This document shows positions 43,559 through 54,359 of a stretch of DNA of 64,000 bases, piece by piece. Under the pieces are notes generated by a model, which did no database searches, was not told the DNA's origin, and saw nothing but the letters and a program-made list of their open reading frames with translations. Each line of letters opens with the position of its first letter. Within the stretch, counting starts at the first letter, position 1. The position numbers and the translations under genes were made by a program. Source of the DNA: Tholera decimalis (taxonomy: Eukaryota > Arthropoda > Insecta > Lepidoptera > Noctuidae). The stretch lies in assembly GCA_943138885.2 (NCBI GenBank), contig OW964559.2, forward strand, positions 17,207,192-17,271,191, written 5' to 3'.

Positions 43559-44568
43559 GTGACAAGTGGTCCCCGGCCTAAAAGAATCGAACTGGATGAC
43601 TTCGAACGGTGTGCTATAAGGCATAAAATACATGAGTTTTATGCCGTAAAAAAGGAATTGCCTACTCTAACAAAGTTAGATCATGAAATGCGAAACGAGA
43701 TAGAATTCAAAGGAAGTCGTAACACTTTGTGGAGAATTATCAAAGAAATGGGGTTTTATTTTGAAAAATGTAGATCCAAAAGGAAAGTCCTAATGGAGAG
43801 ATACGATATTGTCGCCTGGCGTTATCGATACCTGGAAGAATTGCGAAATAATCGTCTCGGAAACCAGCGCCCAGTTGTATATTTGGACGAGACGTATTTA
43901 CACGCAACATATTGCGCCGGAAAATGTTGGCAAATTGAACAAGAAGAAGGTATATTAACATCAGACTCCAAAGGTCCACGTTGGATTATCGTCCACGCGG
44001 GTGGTGCTATGGGTTTCATACCCAATGCTCAACTGATCTTCAGATCTCAGTCACAAGCGGCCGACTATCACAATGATATGAACAAAACGAATTTTAATAA
44101 ATGGCTTAGTGAAAAACTTATACCAAATCTGCCTCCCTAATCAATTGTGGTGATGGATAACGCCTCCTACCACACAGGACAGCTTAACAAAGCACCAACA
44201 ATGGCAAGCAGAAAGGCAGAAATGCAAAATTGGATCACAAGTAATGGTCTTTCTTACTTGCCAAGTATGGTAAAAGCCCAGTTATTTCAAATCAATCAAT
44301 TTTATGTCAAGAAGCAAATAAAATCGTCCAAATCACAGAAGCCTTTGCAATGATCACCGAAGAAGAATGGAGAAAAGAATGTGAGCACGTGAAAAAAGTG
44401 GAAGAAAAATATTACGCCGATGGTCCTGCTATTGATAGTGAGATGGACAGGTTTATAATTGAAGTGGGAGACGATAGCGACACTTCTGATGACGATGATG
44501 ATATGGAAGATGACAATCTCTCGGGTATAAGTCCGTTGGATGAGCATAATTACTCCAAACACAATTAA
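43559..44568 (+). pseudogene. IS630/Tc1-like (DDE_3) transposase, inactivated
   Basis: The N-terminal DNA-binding part and first catalytic block (RPVVYLDETYLH) are open. The frame then meets a nonsense codon at 44,138-44,140, directly before the second catalytic block VVMDNASYH. Further on, the expected motif around the third acidic residue is missing. The sequence jumps from LPSMVKAQLF to a frameshifted tail (NKIVQITEAFAMITEEEW) and an Asp/Glu-rich C-terminus. It cannot be catalytic. Confidence 0.8.
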
Positions 44569-45148
44569 TTATGATCAAACAAAAAATGCACATTCAGTGC
44601 ATTCATAATATAATATTATAATAAAAATTATTTAATTATTTATGCTTTTTACTACTGTCCTGATTTTTAAAATGATATCGAATCAATCGAATAATCTTAA
44701 ATATGTATATAAGAATTTAACAAAAAAACATCCTTTAAATCACCCGTACTTTGCGGTAGGTTATTGTAGGTAATATGGCAACACTGAAAAATATTGCTGC
44801 CAACATAACGCCATAGGAACTATTCGGTGAAAGCACTCTAGTTACACGAACAAAATCTCAGACTAAAGGGTTTCATTCATAGATGTAGAATATTTCCGTA
44901 GATTGGTAATGTCAACAATCAAACGTGACCAAAAACCATTGATCTAAGTGTGTGTAAAATGTGAGTGTGTGCATAGACAGTGTTGTGACTTGTCCATTCC
45001 TTGGTTGGTCTCTATCGATAATTTATGTAACGTCATGAGTCATTCTATTAAATGTCTTATAGGTCTGATGCAAATGCTGTCGGCATGCGACTAGCCTCAT
45101 TTAGCGGTAAAACGTGAGATGGATGAACAGCAAAGTATATACAAAAGT
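44569..45148. other. Intergenic DNA, nothing recognised
   Basis: AT-rich sequence with no coding frame and no clear repeat. Confidence 0.5.
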
Positions 45149-45342
45149 TAAAAAAACTTTTTAACAAAAAATTAAACCGACTCCTAAAAAACACTGCAAA
45201 GTGAAAAATAACTCTAATTTCGGTAGTCGGTGTCTTTAGTTTTGTTTTTTAGTTTTTGGCACCGACTTCCGAAATTAGAGTTATTTTTCACTTTGCAGTG
45301 TTTTTAGGAGTCGGTTTAATTTTTTGTTAAAAAGTTTTTTTT
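45149..45342. repeat. Near-perfect hairpin, second occurrence
   Basis: Arms of about 80 bp with the same core as 20,408-20,591 (ccgactcctaaaaaacactg and inverse), here joined to the body of repeat copy C. Confidence 0.85.
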
Positions 45343-45914
45343 TACTCTTTTCAGTTGGATGATTTTTAATTTACCTAGTTACAAGAGCCTAAATGTCAAC
45401 TACTTATAACCTTTTACAAAATATTGCTTTTCCCAATGCTGGGCCGTTAATTGTTGAGGAGTTCTCGTGGTACTTCACCATCATCTCTACATCACCATAT
45501 GCATTGTGACGAGCATAAAGTGCTTAACATCCATATTCAAGTAATCGAATCGCAATCCACTCAATACTTATTATTGAGTAGTTTCGGCGGCCATCTGTCG
45601 TCTTCATCATCAGTTCCACTGCCCCAAATGGTACTTTTTGAGAGCAACTGCACAAGTTACTATAAGAAATACCCAAAACGCCATAGGTGTGCCCATAATA
45701 TTTGAAGAGTTCCCTCGATTTCTCCAGGATCCCATCATCAGATCCTGACTTTGGTGATAATGGTACCAATTTCGAAGTATACCCATTCGAACAAAAAAAG
45801 AATTTTCCAAATCGGTTCAGCCGTCTTCGAGTACTCGATGATCATACATAAAAAAAAAAAAAAAAAATATACGCGTCGAATTGATAACCTCCTCTTTTTG
45901 TCGTCGGTTGAAAA
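45343..45914 (-). repeat. Hairpin-tailed repeat family, copy C
   Basis: Inverse orientation relative to copy B, ending 'gtcgtcggttgaaaa'. The body-hairpin junction matches copy B, showing that the hairpin is part of the family unit. Confidence 0.8.
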
Positions 45915-47109
45915 TACTAATTATAATTATGCTTATCCTAATGTATTTTACTGTGTACATAAATAATAAAATAAATAAATACTAGGTGCGTTTTCTAAGA
46001 ACAATACTGATGCCGTAAGTATGTTTCATTACAATGTTTATTTCTCAGAGTATCACGCAATTTCTATTAGAAAGATTAAAAAAATATATACTTACTCAAT
46101 GGCAAAAAACATCTTCACAATTAAAGCAGTATGTCCCGGTAACTCTCGGTATAACAGGGGATCCTAAGTTAACCAGAAGGATTCTCGAGCGTCCCTAGAT
46201 ATTTCTATTAATTAATGCTTTGCCATGTCATCCCACGCTGTGCCACTAACTGAGCGGCCATAAAGCTAACATTTTAAGGAAAATAGTAAAACAAAAAGAT
46301 TTACTTATAAAAAATTATTTATTAATGAAATGCAGTTTGCATTTTTAAGAGCCATTGTACAAAATTTGAAAACTCGAGTTTAGGTAAAAATTGGTATGTC
46401 CGCGTGGCGATACACACATATACAACACAAATAGTGTAGAGCGAATGTCGAGTCGGACTAAACAGTCTTGAGCTGTTATAATCGTCTTTATGAGAAAAAG
46501 TGATTTGATTAATTAAATGTCTTAAGATAAAAAAAAAGATTAAACACATGTATTAGTTGTATAAAGTATATATTTAAAAGAAAAATACAACTTATTTGAT
46601 AACCGACTTCAACAAAATTAAATTTTGGTGTTACTTAACTAAGAAAGATTACACTTTTTGTGTCGATGATATTTATTTCTATAAATAGATAAATCACCAC
46701 GACTATTTCCTTCTCAGACTTTTCCTTAGTCAGAGATTTCCTTCCACTAACAACAACACAACGTCAACTTGACAGCAAATACAATGTTGGCAGTCGAAAA
46801 AATTATTACCCATCGCAAAATAAGGGAAGGTATATGAAATTCTACTGGCAACACTTTTAACCCGTTTGATTTAACCGCTGCGTAAAATATTTTTGGGCAA
46901 CTGAATGTGAAGACAACCGACGTAATTTTTTTTACCGAGGTCAAAATTGACAACAGTTAAATTTTAACGTTTACTTTACTGTAATGTACGAGCAACCGGA
47001 CCTTAATCAACAACTTACTACTTAACTCGCTTTTGCCGTTCAAACTACAATATCAACTTAACTCGCCGATGACGCAAGTTAACTCGCTACTGTACTTATT
47101 GAAGTGTAA
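45915..47109. other. Intergenic DNA, nothing recognised
   Basis: No coding frame of note, with A/T runs and short TA-rich stretches. Confidence 0.45.
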
Positions 47110-48115
47110 ATCGGGCTTAACCTTCCCACTCCGGATCACTCCGCATTTAATTTTAGTCAATTTTCTGATTGTGATGTTAAGAAAAGCATAGTTTCAATCA
47201 CATCCAATGCCGTTGGTAGTGATTGTGCAGGCGGAAGATGATACTCCCTACCCTCGATGAAATCCTTCCTATCCTTACCTATATCCTTAACTATTCTATT
47301 TCCAATGGTGTCTTTCCATCGGTATGGAAAGAGGCTAAAATTATTCCTCTACCCAAAAAATCGATCCTACATCTTTTTCAGAATATCGACCTATTTCCAT
47401 CCTGCCTTTTTTATCTAAAGTCCTTAAACGCCTTGTCTACAATCAGCTTAGCTCTTTTCTTTGCAAGAATAGTCTGCTGAATCCTTTCCAATCCGGCTTT
47501 CGTCCTGGTCATAGTAGCACTTCCACCTTAGTAAGCGTTACGGATGAGATAAGGTTGGGAAGGTTGGTTGGGTTAAGGAAATATGACGATTCTTTGCTTG
47601 CTAGATTTTAGCAACGCTTTTAATACCGTTGATTTCGAAATCATGCTCAACATACTTCGCTCTATTAACATATCTCCAACAGCGATTGACTGGTTTCGTA
47701 GTTACCTGTTTGGCCTCCGGCAACGTATTTGCATAGATGAGTCCTGCTCTTCTTGTTGTAGTACTTCAGCCGGTGTTCCTCAGGGTGGCGTTTTATCTCC
47801 CTTACTCTTCGCAATATTCATAAATTCTATTTCTAAAAAACTTCAGTCCTCCTACCATCTTTATGCTGATGATTTGCAGATTTACAGACAAGCTCCCTAT
47901 ACAGATTTTCATACTGCTATTGATATCATGAACCAGGGCTTGGCTTCTGTTTGCGAATGGAGTGAAGCACAAGGTTTGCAGGTTAACCCGTCAAAGATCC
48001 AGGTCATTGTGGTTGGTAGTTCCAGGTTGGCACCTAAGGTAAAATATACGCAGCTTCCTCAGGTTATTTTCAACGGCACTGCTATTCCATATGAACATTG
48101 TAAACTAATAACTGC
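47110..48115 (+). pseudogene. LINE reverse transcriptase fragment
   Basis: Pieces EILPILTYILNYSISNGVFP and KEAKIIPLP are followed, after frame breaks, by an open stretch (47,583-48,122) with LLDFSNAFNTVDF, GVPQGGVLSPLLF and LYADDLQIY. The YADD catalytic motif is intact, but both ends are missing. Same clade style as 40,560-41,897. Confidence 0.85.
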
Positions 48116-48284
48116 AAAATAACGATAGTTATTACGTGCGTTAGGTAGGTATATTCTTGATATTTGCATTTAAAATATTATGTACCTACTAAGTAAGATA
48201 GGTAGGTAGTATACTTTTCTATCGCATTCTGATGTCTCTAAATAGTAAATAGATAAGGTACTTCGCTTTGTATATTCATCGTAA

Positions 48285-48470
48285 AAAAACTAGCCCACCG
48301 ATGTTGCGGAAATGTACTAACAAGATACCGCGGCCCCGGAACTTACGGGCAGCTGAAGGGACAGGGTGGGTTTTTAGTCAGTACAAGTCTGACACTCCCT
48401 TCTGCTTAACCCAGAGCGGGAGAAGTTATTCGATGATTTTCCCACCCATTACTATAATTATCTTTTAATG
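48285..48470 (+). repeat. SINE-like interspersed repeat
   Basis: 'cccaccgatgttgcgg' through 'ccgcggccccggaac', then 'gggtgggtttttagtcagt' to 'ttattcgatgattttccc'. Repeats like this are common in Lepidoptera, from memory. The duplicate in arm 2 lies at about 58,300-58,475. Confidence 0.65.
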
Positions 48471-48525
48471 GCTGTGTACTCAGTACTGCCAATGAAAATT
48501 TGTATGTCGAATATAAGTATAGTAT

Positions 48526-48570
48526 ATATATATATATATATGTATAGTATATATAAGTATAGTAATAGTA
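48526..48570. repeat. TA microsatellite
   Basis: (TA)n with interruptions, duplicated in the other arm near 58,200-58,240. Confidence 0.85.
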
Positions 48571-48834
48571 GGTATATTTAACATCCTGCGGGTTTTGGGT
48601 TTCTAGAATGTTTTAACGAGATACTGCAGCCCCGGATCGGGGTAGAGCGGAAGAGCGTGGAAAACTCTTACTGACTGTTCCACTACCCTTTGTCTTTACG
48701 AGGCTTGTTAGAACGTTCCCGCAACTGCGGGAATTTGAAAATTGAGTTGAGTAAAACTATTGTTGGTAGGTATACCTAGGTACTTAGGTGAACATTCTCG
48801 GCCACGTTACAAATGAATACATGATTGATAAAGG

Positions 48835-49702
48835 AGAATGCCAAGGCTTCCTTCAAGACTCGGCCAGAACCGACAAAGATGAACTATATATCATAAAAAA
48901 AGGAAAATAATTATATAATTTGAATGTATAATTAGTTTTCTATAAGAAGTACACCAAAAAAAGTTATAGTTCTTTGAAGTTGACCACTTAATACTTCCAA
49001 TTTGAACGATAACATGAAATAAAATATAAAATTATTGAATAATGACTATTGAATTCATTTTCAACAGTCAAGGTAGTCGTTAGTAATACAGAAATCGGAG
49101 TCCGGTAACAAAGCAATAAATAACACAAAACTCAAAAAACACATACGACACTTCGTCGTTCGTCATAAAACGCGGGAGAAGTGAAACTTTTGACAATTAT
49201 CAGTGACAACTACAAGATTAAGTGTTACCAGCACTAAATAAGTATTCTAAACGGTATCGATAATTGAATTGAATTATTTTAAATTATTATAAGATATTAA
49301 AAAATATAACTAACATAAAATAAATATAATAACATAAATATAATTAATATAATAATATAATAAATATAATTAACATTATTAATTATTATTAGAATTACGA
49401 GTTATGACTTTAGTAACTAATAAATTCACTTACGTAGGTTCATAATGATATTAATGTAATCGATTTGCAAGTGCAATTTCGTATCGATATTATTTTATTT
49501 TGGTTTTGGCAACATTTCTAATTGACATTGTAGATAGAAAACATGTTGATAAATTGAATAACTATTAAAAATTACTTTTAAACGGTGTACTTCTACAGAT
49601 TTTATTTATATTGTATAATTCTTACAGTTTTATGCAATGAATTATCATTAATTTATAAAGTCTGTCGGACGCTACATGATTTGAGCCGAAACTTGGCATT
49701 CT
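48835..49702. mobile_element. 868-bp insertion with 11-bp inverted ends
   Basis: The ends are AGAATGCCAAG and CTTGGCATTCT. Arm 2 of the duplication has the uninterrupted site, so this is probably a small transposon inserted after the duplication. No coding frame. Target duplication is unclear. Confidence 0.65.
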
Positions 49703-49736
49703 TTTTTTATACCTATGTAGATATACAATTGTAAAT

Positions 49737-52728
49737 TAGGGTGTCCCGAAAAATTTTTTTTTTCGCTTTGCGCTACTCAAGCCCCCTCAAAAGTTGCATT
49801 ATTAGTTTTAGACTACCGTAAAAATAATAAACAAAAAACACAACAAAATATCTTGAGGGTTCTACCCGCATTTTTTTTTATTTTTTTATCACTTAAATAA
49901 CCCTCCAGTCAATGTCATCTATTCTATTTTATGTACATTATTCCCATTTTATTTTTTATTTCATTGATAGTGAAACCCTAAGTTATGATTTGCAGGCAAC
50001 GACAGGATTTCTTCTGTTAGGAATTGGTTTGGAACAAACTCGCAAAATTCATGTTTTGACTTGTTTTTCTTAAATTTTCTCTTTCTACTGTGAGGCAATT
50101 CGTCTCATTTCTATTGCGGTTTTATTGCTGTAAGGTGTCGCTCTGCACTTCCTTGTGATAAAATACGTGTTTTTGTTATATATAATAATGGGTTCAAGAC
50201 GAAGTGAGACTACTTGTGCTATTTTGGGATCATATAAAGAACTTGACGATCGCCAGTTACCAGTGATAAGTAACGTTATCAAATTCATTTTGTTTACTAA
50301 AAATGAACTAAAACTACAGAAGAATGGGAAAGATCCTTCTAACACAGAAGTTTTTTCAATCGTTTCTGGAAAACTTGATACGATTTGGACCAAAGCTTCG
50401 ATTCCTATCGTTTCCAACGTACGAGTTACCCAATTGCTGAAATCATATTTCGACAAATACCTGTCATTGATAAGATATCCCAAAAATAAAAGAAATGATA
50501 GTTACGAAAGGAAAGTGAAGTGCTTTTTGGAATCGTCGAACAAGCTCTTCGATATTGCTGCTTGTAAGTGCACTTCGTTTGACATTTGTTCCTGCATAAA
50601 ACCTAAGAAAGTTCCTATTTCTGAAAGAGAATTTTTACTGGATCAAAGAAGTGATAGAAAAATGGCAATAAGCGGTATAGACACAAAAGAAACAGCAAGA
50701 CTTTTAAAGAAACATCAGAGACAAGAAAATTTGAATCGGAAAGAGTCAGAGCACGCATGTTTTCCCAGTGCATCACTAAAAACCAATCCTGTTCCGGTGC
50801 GCGAGTTGCCGCCTCGACCGCAGTCGCCTGTAACAGAGCTTTCTGCGAATAGTGACGTGCCTGTAAATGAGACTCCATCTACTTCGTTGAATCGGATCAC
50901 TCTGGCGCTGCCAACAGTAGCTAAGGTATGTGATCGGTATGGACTATCAACGCGATCTGCGGCTGCGGTCGCTTCGGCGGTCTTAGCTGACGTAGGATTG
51001 GTATCTTCCGAAGATCTAGGTCTTGTTATTGATAAGAATAAAATTCATAGAGCTGTTTCAAAAGCACGGACCAAGGCCAGCAAAGACATTGATACGATTG
51101 TAATAAAAAGTATCTACTTTGATGGACGAAAGAACAAAATACTCATAAACGAGAAAATAGGCGATCGGTACCACCGCAGAGAAGTCTTGCAAGAACACAT
51201 TTCAGTTCTCACAGAGCCGGGATCTATTTATTTGGGACATATGACGCCAAGTCGTGGCACTGCCAAAGGGATCGTCTCTTCTATCATATCTTTGTTAGAA
51301 AATCAAGGGTTGAACTTGGAAGAGGTGATCTGTGTGGGGTGCGATGGTACTGCTACGAATACAGGTTGGAAGGGAGGTGTCATTCAATACCTGGAAAACT
51401 ATTTAAAGAGACCGTTGCAATGGTGTGTTTGTATGCTTCACGCGAATGAATTACCGCTTCGTCATTTGTTCATGTCTCTGGATGGTAGCACATCTGGGCC
51501 AAAAGAATATTCAGGACCTATTGGAAAACAGCTAGCTGCTTGTGAAAGTAAACCTCTAGCGTCTTTTTGTGCAGTGTCTGGCAATTTGCTAGTATTACCT
51601 AATAATATTGTGAAGGAACTAAGCACGGATCAAAAGTATCTGTATGAAATGTGTCATGCTGTGATGGCTGGTTCCTGTTCCCTTGAGCTAGCGAACCGCC
51701 AACCTGGAAAAATGGCGCATTCGAGATGGCTCATTACTGCCAATCGCATACTCAGACTTTACGTAGGTACTGTTTCGCCGTCAAAAAATTTGCAGCTGCT
51801 TGTGAACTACGTGGTCAAAGTTTACGCTCCTGTTTGGTTCCTAATCAAACAAAACTCATCATTTAAAGATGGAGCCAAGCATATTTTTCAAATGGTTATA
51901 TACTCTCGATTTTTGCCTGATAGTCAGAGATCTATTGTAAATTCGGTGATCGAAAGAAACGCTTTTTTTGCGCACCCAGAAAACTTGCTTATTGCCATGT
52001 TATTCGACGATAGAGAGCATATTCGAGAGCTTGCATCTCGCAAAATATTAAAGGCCAGAGGAGCAGAAAAGAGCAACTCTCGCAGGGTATTTTAAGCACC
52101 AAAGCTTAACTTCTGTGCGCGAGACATAGAGCAACACGGGCCACCGGCGGACCGCGATATAATATTTTGGCAAGAGTGTGAAATATCAGCTCCACCAATT
52201 TTGCGGCACGTCTCCAACGATGAACTTAGAATTAAGGCTAAAGAACACATCCTCGACATTATTGACTTTCCCTGCCACACACAGTCAGTGGAAAGATGTG
52301 TAAAACTAGTGACGGAGGCTTCTCAAAGCGTCACGGACGCTACAGCTCGGGATGGTTTTATTAGGAACAGATTAAAATCTCGCTCAGAAATGCCTAATTT
52401 TGGTCACAAAAACCAGTTCCGTTTTTAAAGTTGCCATTGATTATTTTGTCTTTCAACTATTTTAAACCTTGCTTTAACTCATTTTTGTACCCTTAAATTT
52501 AACAAAAACCATTTTTATGTTATTTAAGTTATTTTTGTATGATTTATAGTTTATATTAGGAACCCCTAAAAATAGCAAATTTGAAAAACTTCAAGGACTG
52601 GTAGAGGCCTCAAGATGCCGGATATCTAATTAAATTTTATAATAATCGTAATATATAAACGCAACTTTTGATACCTCTTGCGTAGCCGCAGCTCATTTTT
52701 TTTCCCCATACATGAACGGGACACCCTA
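49737..52728 (+). mobile_element. DNA transposon, about 3.0 kb, copy 1
   Basis: 12-bp inverted ends TAGGGTGTCCCG and CGGGACACCCTA bound a single transposase-like gene. The outer TA may be the target duplication. The right terminus survives only in this copy, because arm 2 is truncated before it. Confidence 0.7.
50188..52428 (+). pseudogene. RNase H-fold (hAT-like) transposase, nonsense-mutated copy 1
   Basis: An ATG at 50,188 (MGSRRSETTC) starts a frame that is open to a TAA at 52,093-52,095. The other copy has AAA (Lys) there, so one substitution stopped it. After the stop the same frame continues to 52,428 (... NFGHKNQFRF). Candidate catalytic blocks are SIYFDGRK and CVGCDGTATNTG, followed by LHANELPLRH. 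The end HTQSVERCVKLVTEAS resembles the hAT dimerisation motif. The family is widespread as 'uncharacterized' proteins in invertebrates, from memory. It also carries an in-frame 24-nt addition near 52,126-52,155. Family placement is uncertain. Confidence 0.75.
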
Positions 52729-54201
52729 TTGTACATGTATCATTGTACATGTGTAAACTTTCAAATTATTAAACGTAATTGGTAATGTTATTGTAAAACC
52801 AATCTCTATTTCTTACGTAGGTAGCTACATAACGTTATTTTGAAGAAATGTTTATCAACAAAATATTTACTATAAATGACATATTTTTTTTATTTGGAGA
52901 ATTAATATGTAATAAAGTTCAAACCTAGCTTTTTATTGCTTACTAGCTCTGCCCCGCGGTTTCACCCGCGCGTAAATCTACTACTATTATAAACACGAAC
53001 ATTTCTGAATATGGATGAATAAATATTAAAATTTTAGTAGATATACCTATCTCATTCGCACTGGTTAGAGAATCGCGAAGTAAAGACAGTTGTTTATCAT
53101 ATTGCTAAGTGAGTATAGATTTAGAGTATTTTGGTACTATATACAATATTACAGTCCTATTTTCTTGTGGTGTTCGTCTGTATTAGTTTTCCCTGCGTCC
53201 GAATCGTTATAGCATTAGCGTAATGCTAGATATCCGATCTACTAGCCTTACTCATGAAACTGCCTATTAAAATAAGAAATATTTTTTGAAATCCAACCAT
53301 AGCACGTTCAAAAAAACGAACTTTCCACTTTATAATATTGGTATAGATAATATCAGAATCGTAAGTATGTAGGTATAGTCCTCGTCTCGTAAGTTGGCAA
53401 GATTTTGGCGTAGTGGGGGTAAGTTCGCGCATCGTGCACTTAGTGGAAGAAAAAAGTGGTCACTTTTACTGCTTGCCATTATTCTATGGTTATTGCCATC
53501 ATTTATTTTTAATCATGTCTGTTCAGAAGAATGTTAAAGAAAGAGGAGGAATTCATTCGTTAATTCGGTATTATAAATAAAATAGATATATAGAAAAAAT
53601 ATTAAAAATAATATGTTCTCGTCGTCACAGTTAGTTAATAAACCTGCTACCCCTTTTATTCTTTTTTTTTCCCGGTGTCCTAAAGACAGTGACGATTTCG
53701 GAATTTCAACCTCCCTTAACTATAGTGTCTAACTGTTCTTTCTGACGTTTTAATAGTCTGCGTAAAACGGTATTTGGTCCTGGCATTGTAATCAACGTTA
53801 CAAAAACTAAATTTAAAACAACAACTCGTAACAAAAACAAAGGGTACAACTTTCGTGTACGCAAGTGTATTCGGGAGCAAATTGAACGAGAACTACTGAC
53901 GCACCAATCGCGCGCTCGGAGCGGTGCTCCGTCATACCCCGCGTCCCGCTGACAACCGCTGACACCTAAAAATCGACTTCTGCGCATTGAACGACTCTTG
54001 CCAAGTTATTTGGCGAAAACTATATGCGAACAGCAAAGATATTATTATACACTCGGCGTCACAATAATCGCACCTCTCTGAAAATATGTTTCAAGCATGT
54101 CCCGCCATCAACGAATACATTAAACCCAATTAATATTGGTATCGATTGAAAGTATGTTTATCGACCTTTAAATTAACAACAGTTAGAATTCCTAAACACA
54201 A
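52729..54201. other. Spacer of the inverted duplication
   Basis: It holds a LINE-tail fragment near 52,945-52,990 (ctctgccccgcggtttcac). A 93-codon minus frame (53,706-53,987) has no recognisable similarity. No gene supported. Confidence 0.45.
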
Positions 54202-54355
54202 CAAATCACATTAGCACGTAACGAACGCGTTTGACCCACATTTGACGCGGGTCGCCCGTTTTATACCCTTGTAGGGTGGTGCAACTAGTGACCGTTGTAA
54301 TTTGTAATGTGTATTTTGAGAACTTTTTTTTAACGTTACGTGCTAATGTGATTTG
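54202..54355. mobile_element. Small MITE with 22-bp inverted ends
   Basis: The first 22 bp (CAAATCACATTAG...) are exactly inverted at 54,334-54,355. It is 154 bp with no coding sequence. It ends 4 bp before the start of duplication arm 2. Confidence 0.8.
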
Positions 54356-54359
54356 TGAG

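Larger units (their letters stand above)
48259..52392 (+). repeat. Arm 1 of a large inverted segmental duplication
   Basis: It matches 54,360-58,500 in inverse, from 'tacttcgctttgtatattc' to 'cgctcagaaatg'. Shared content includes a SINE-like repeat, a TA microsatellite and a transposon, so a whole segment was copied. Arm 1 alone has an 868-bp insertion (48,835-49,702). Confidence 0.88.

Noticed and set aside
41937..44786. Inverted pair CAGTGTTGCCA / TGGCAACACTG as ends of one large element enclosing the IS630 relic
   Set aside because: The flanking 8 bp do not match, and short CAGTGTTGCCA-like words are common in insect DNA, so the pairing may be chance.
53706..53987. 93-codon minus-strand frame
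   Set aside because: No recognisable similarity, no promoter or splice context; length is within chance for this window.
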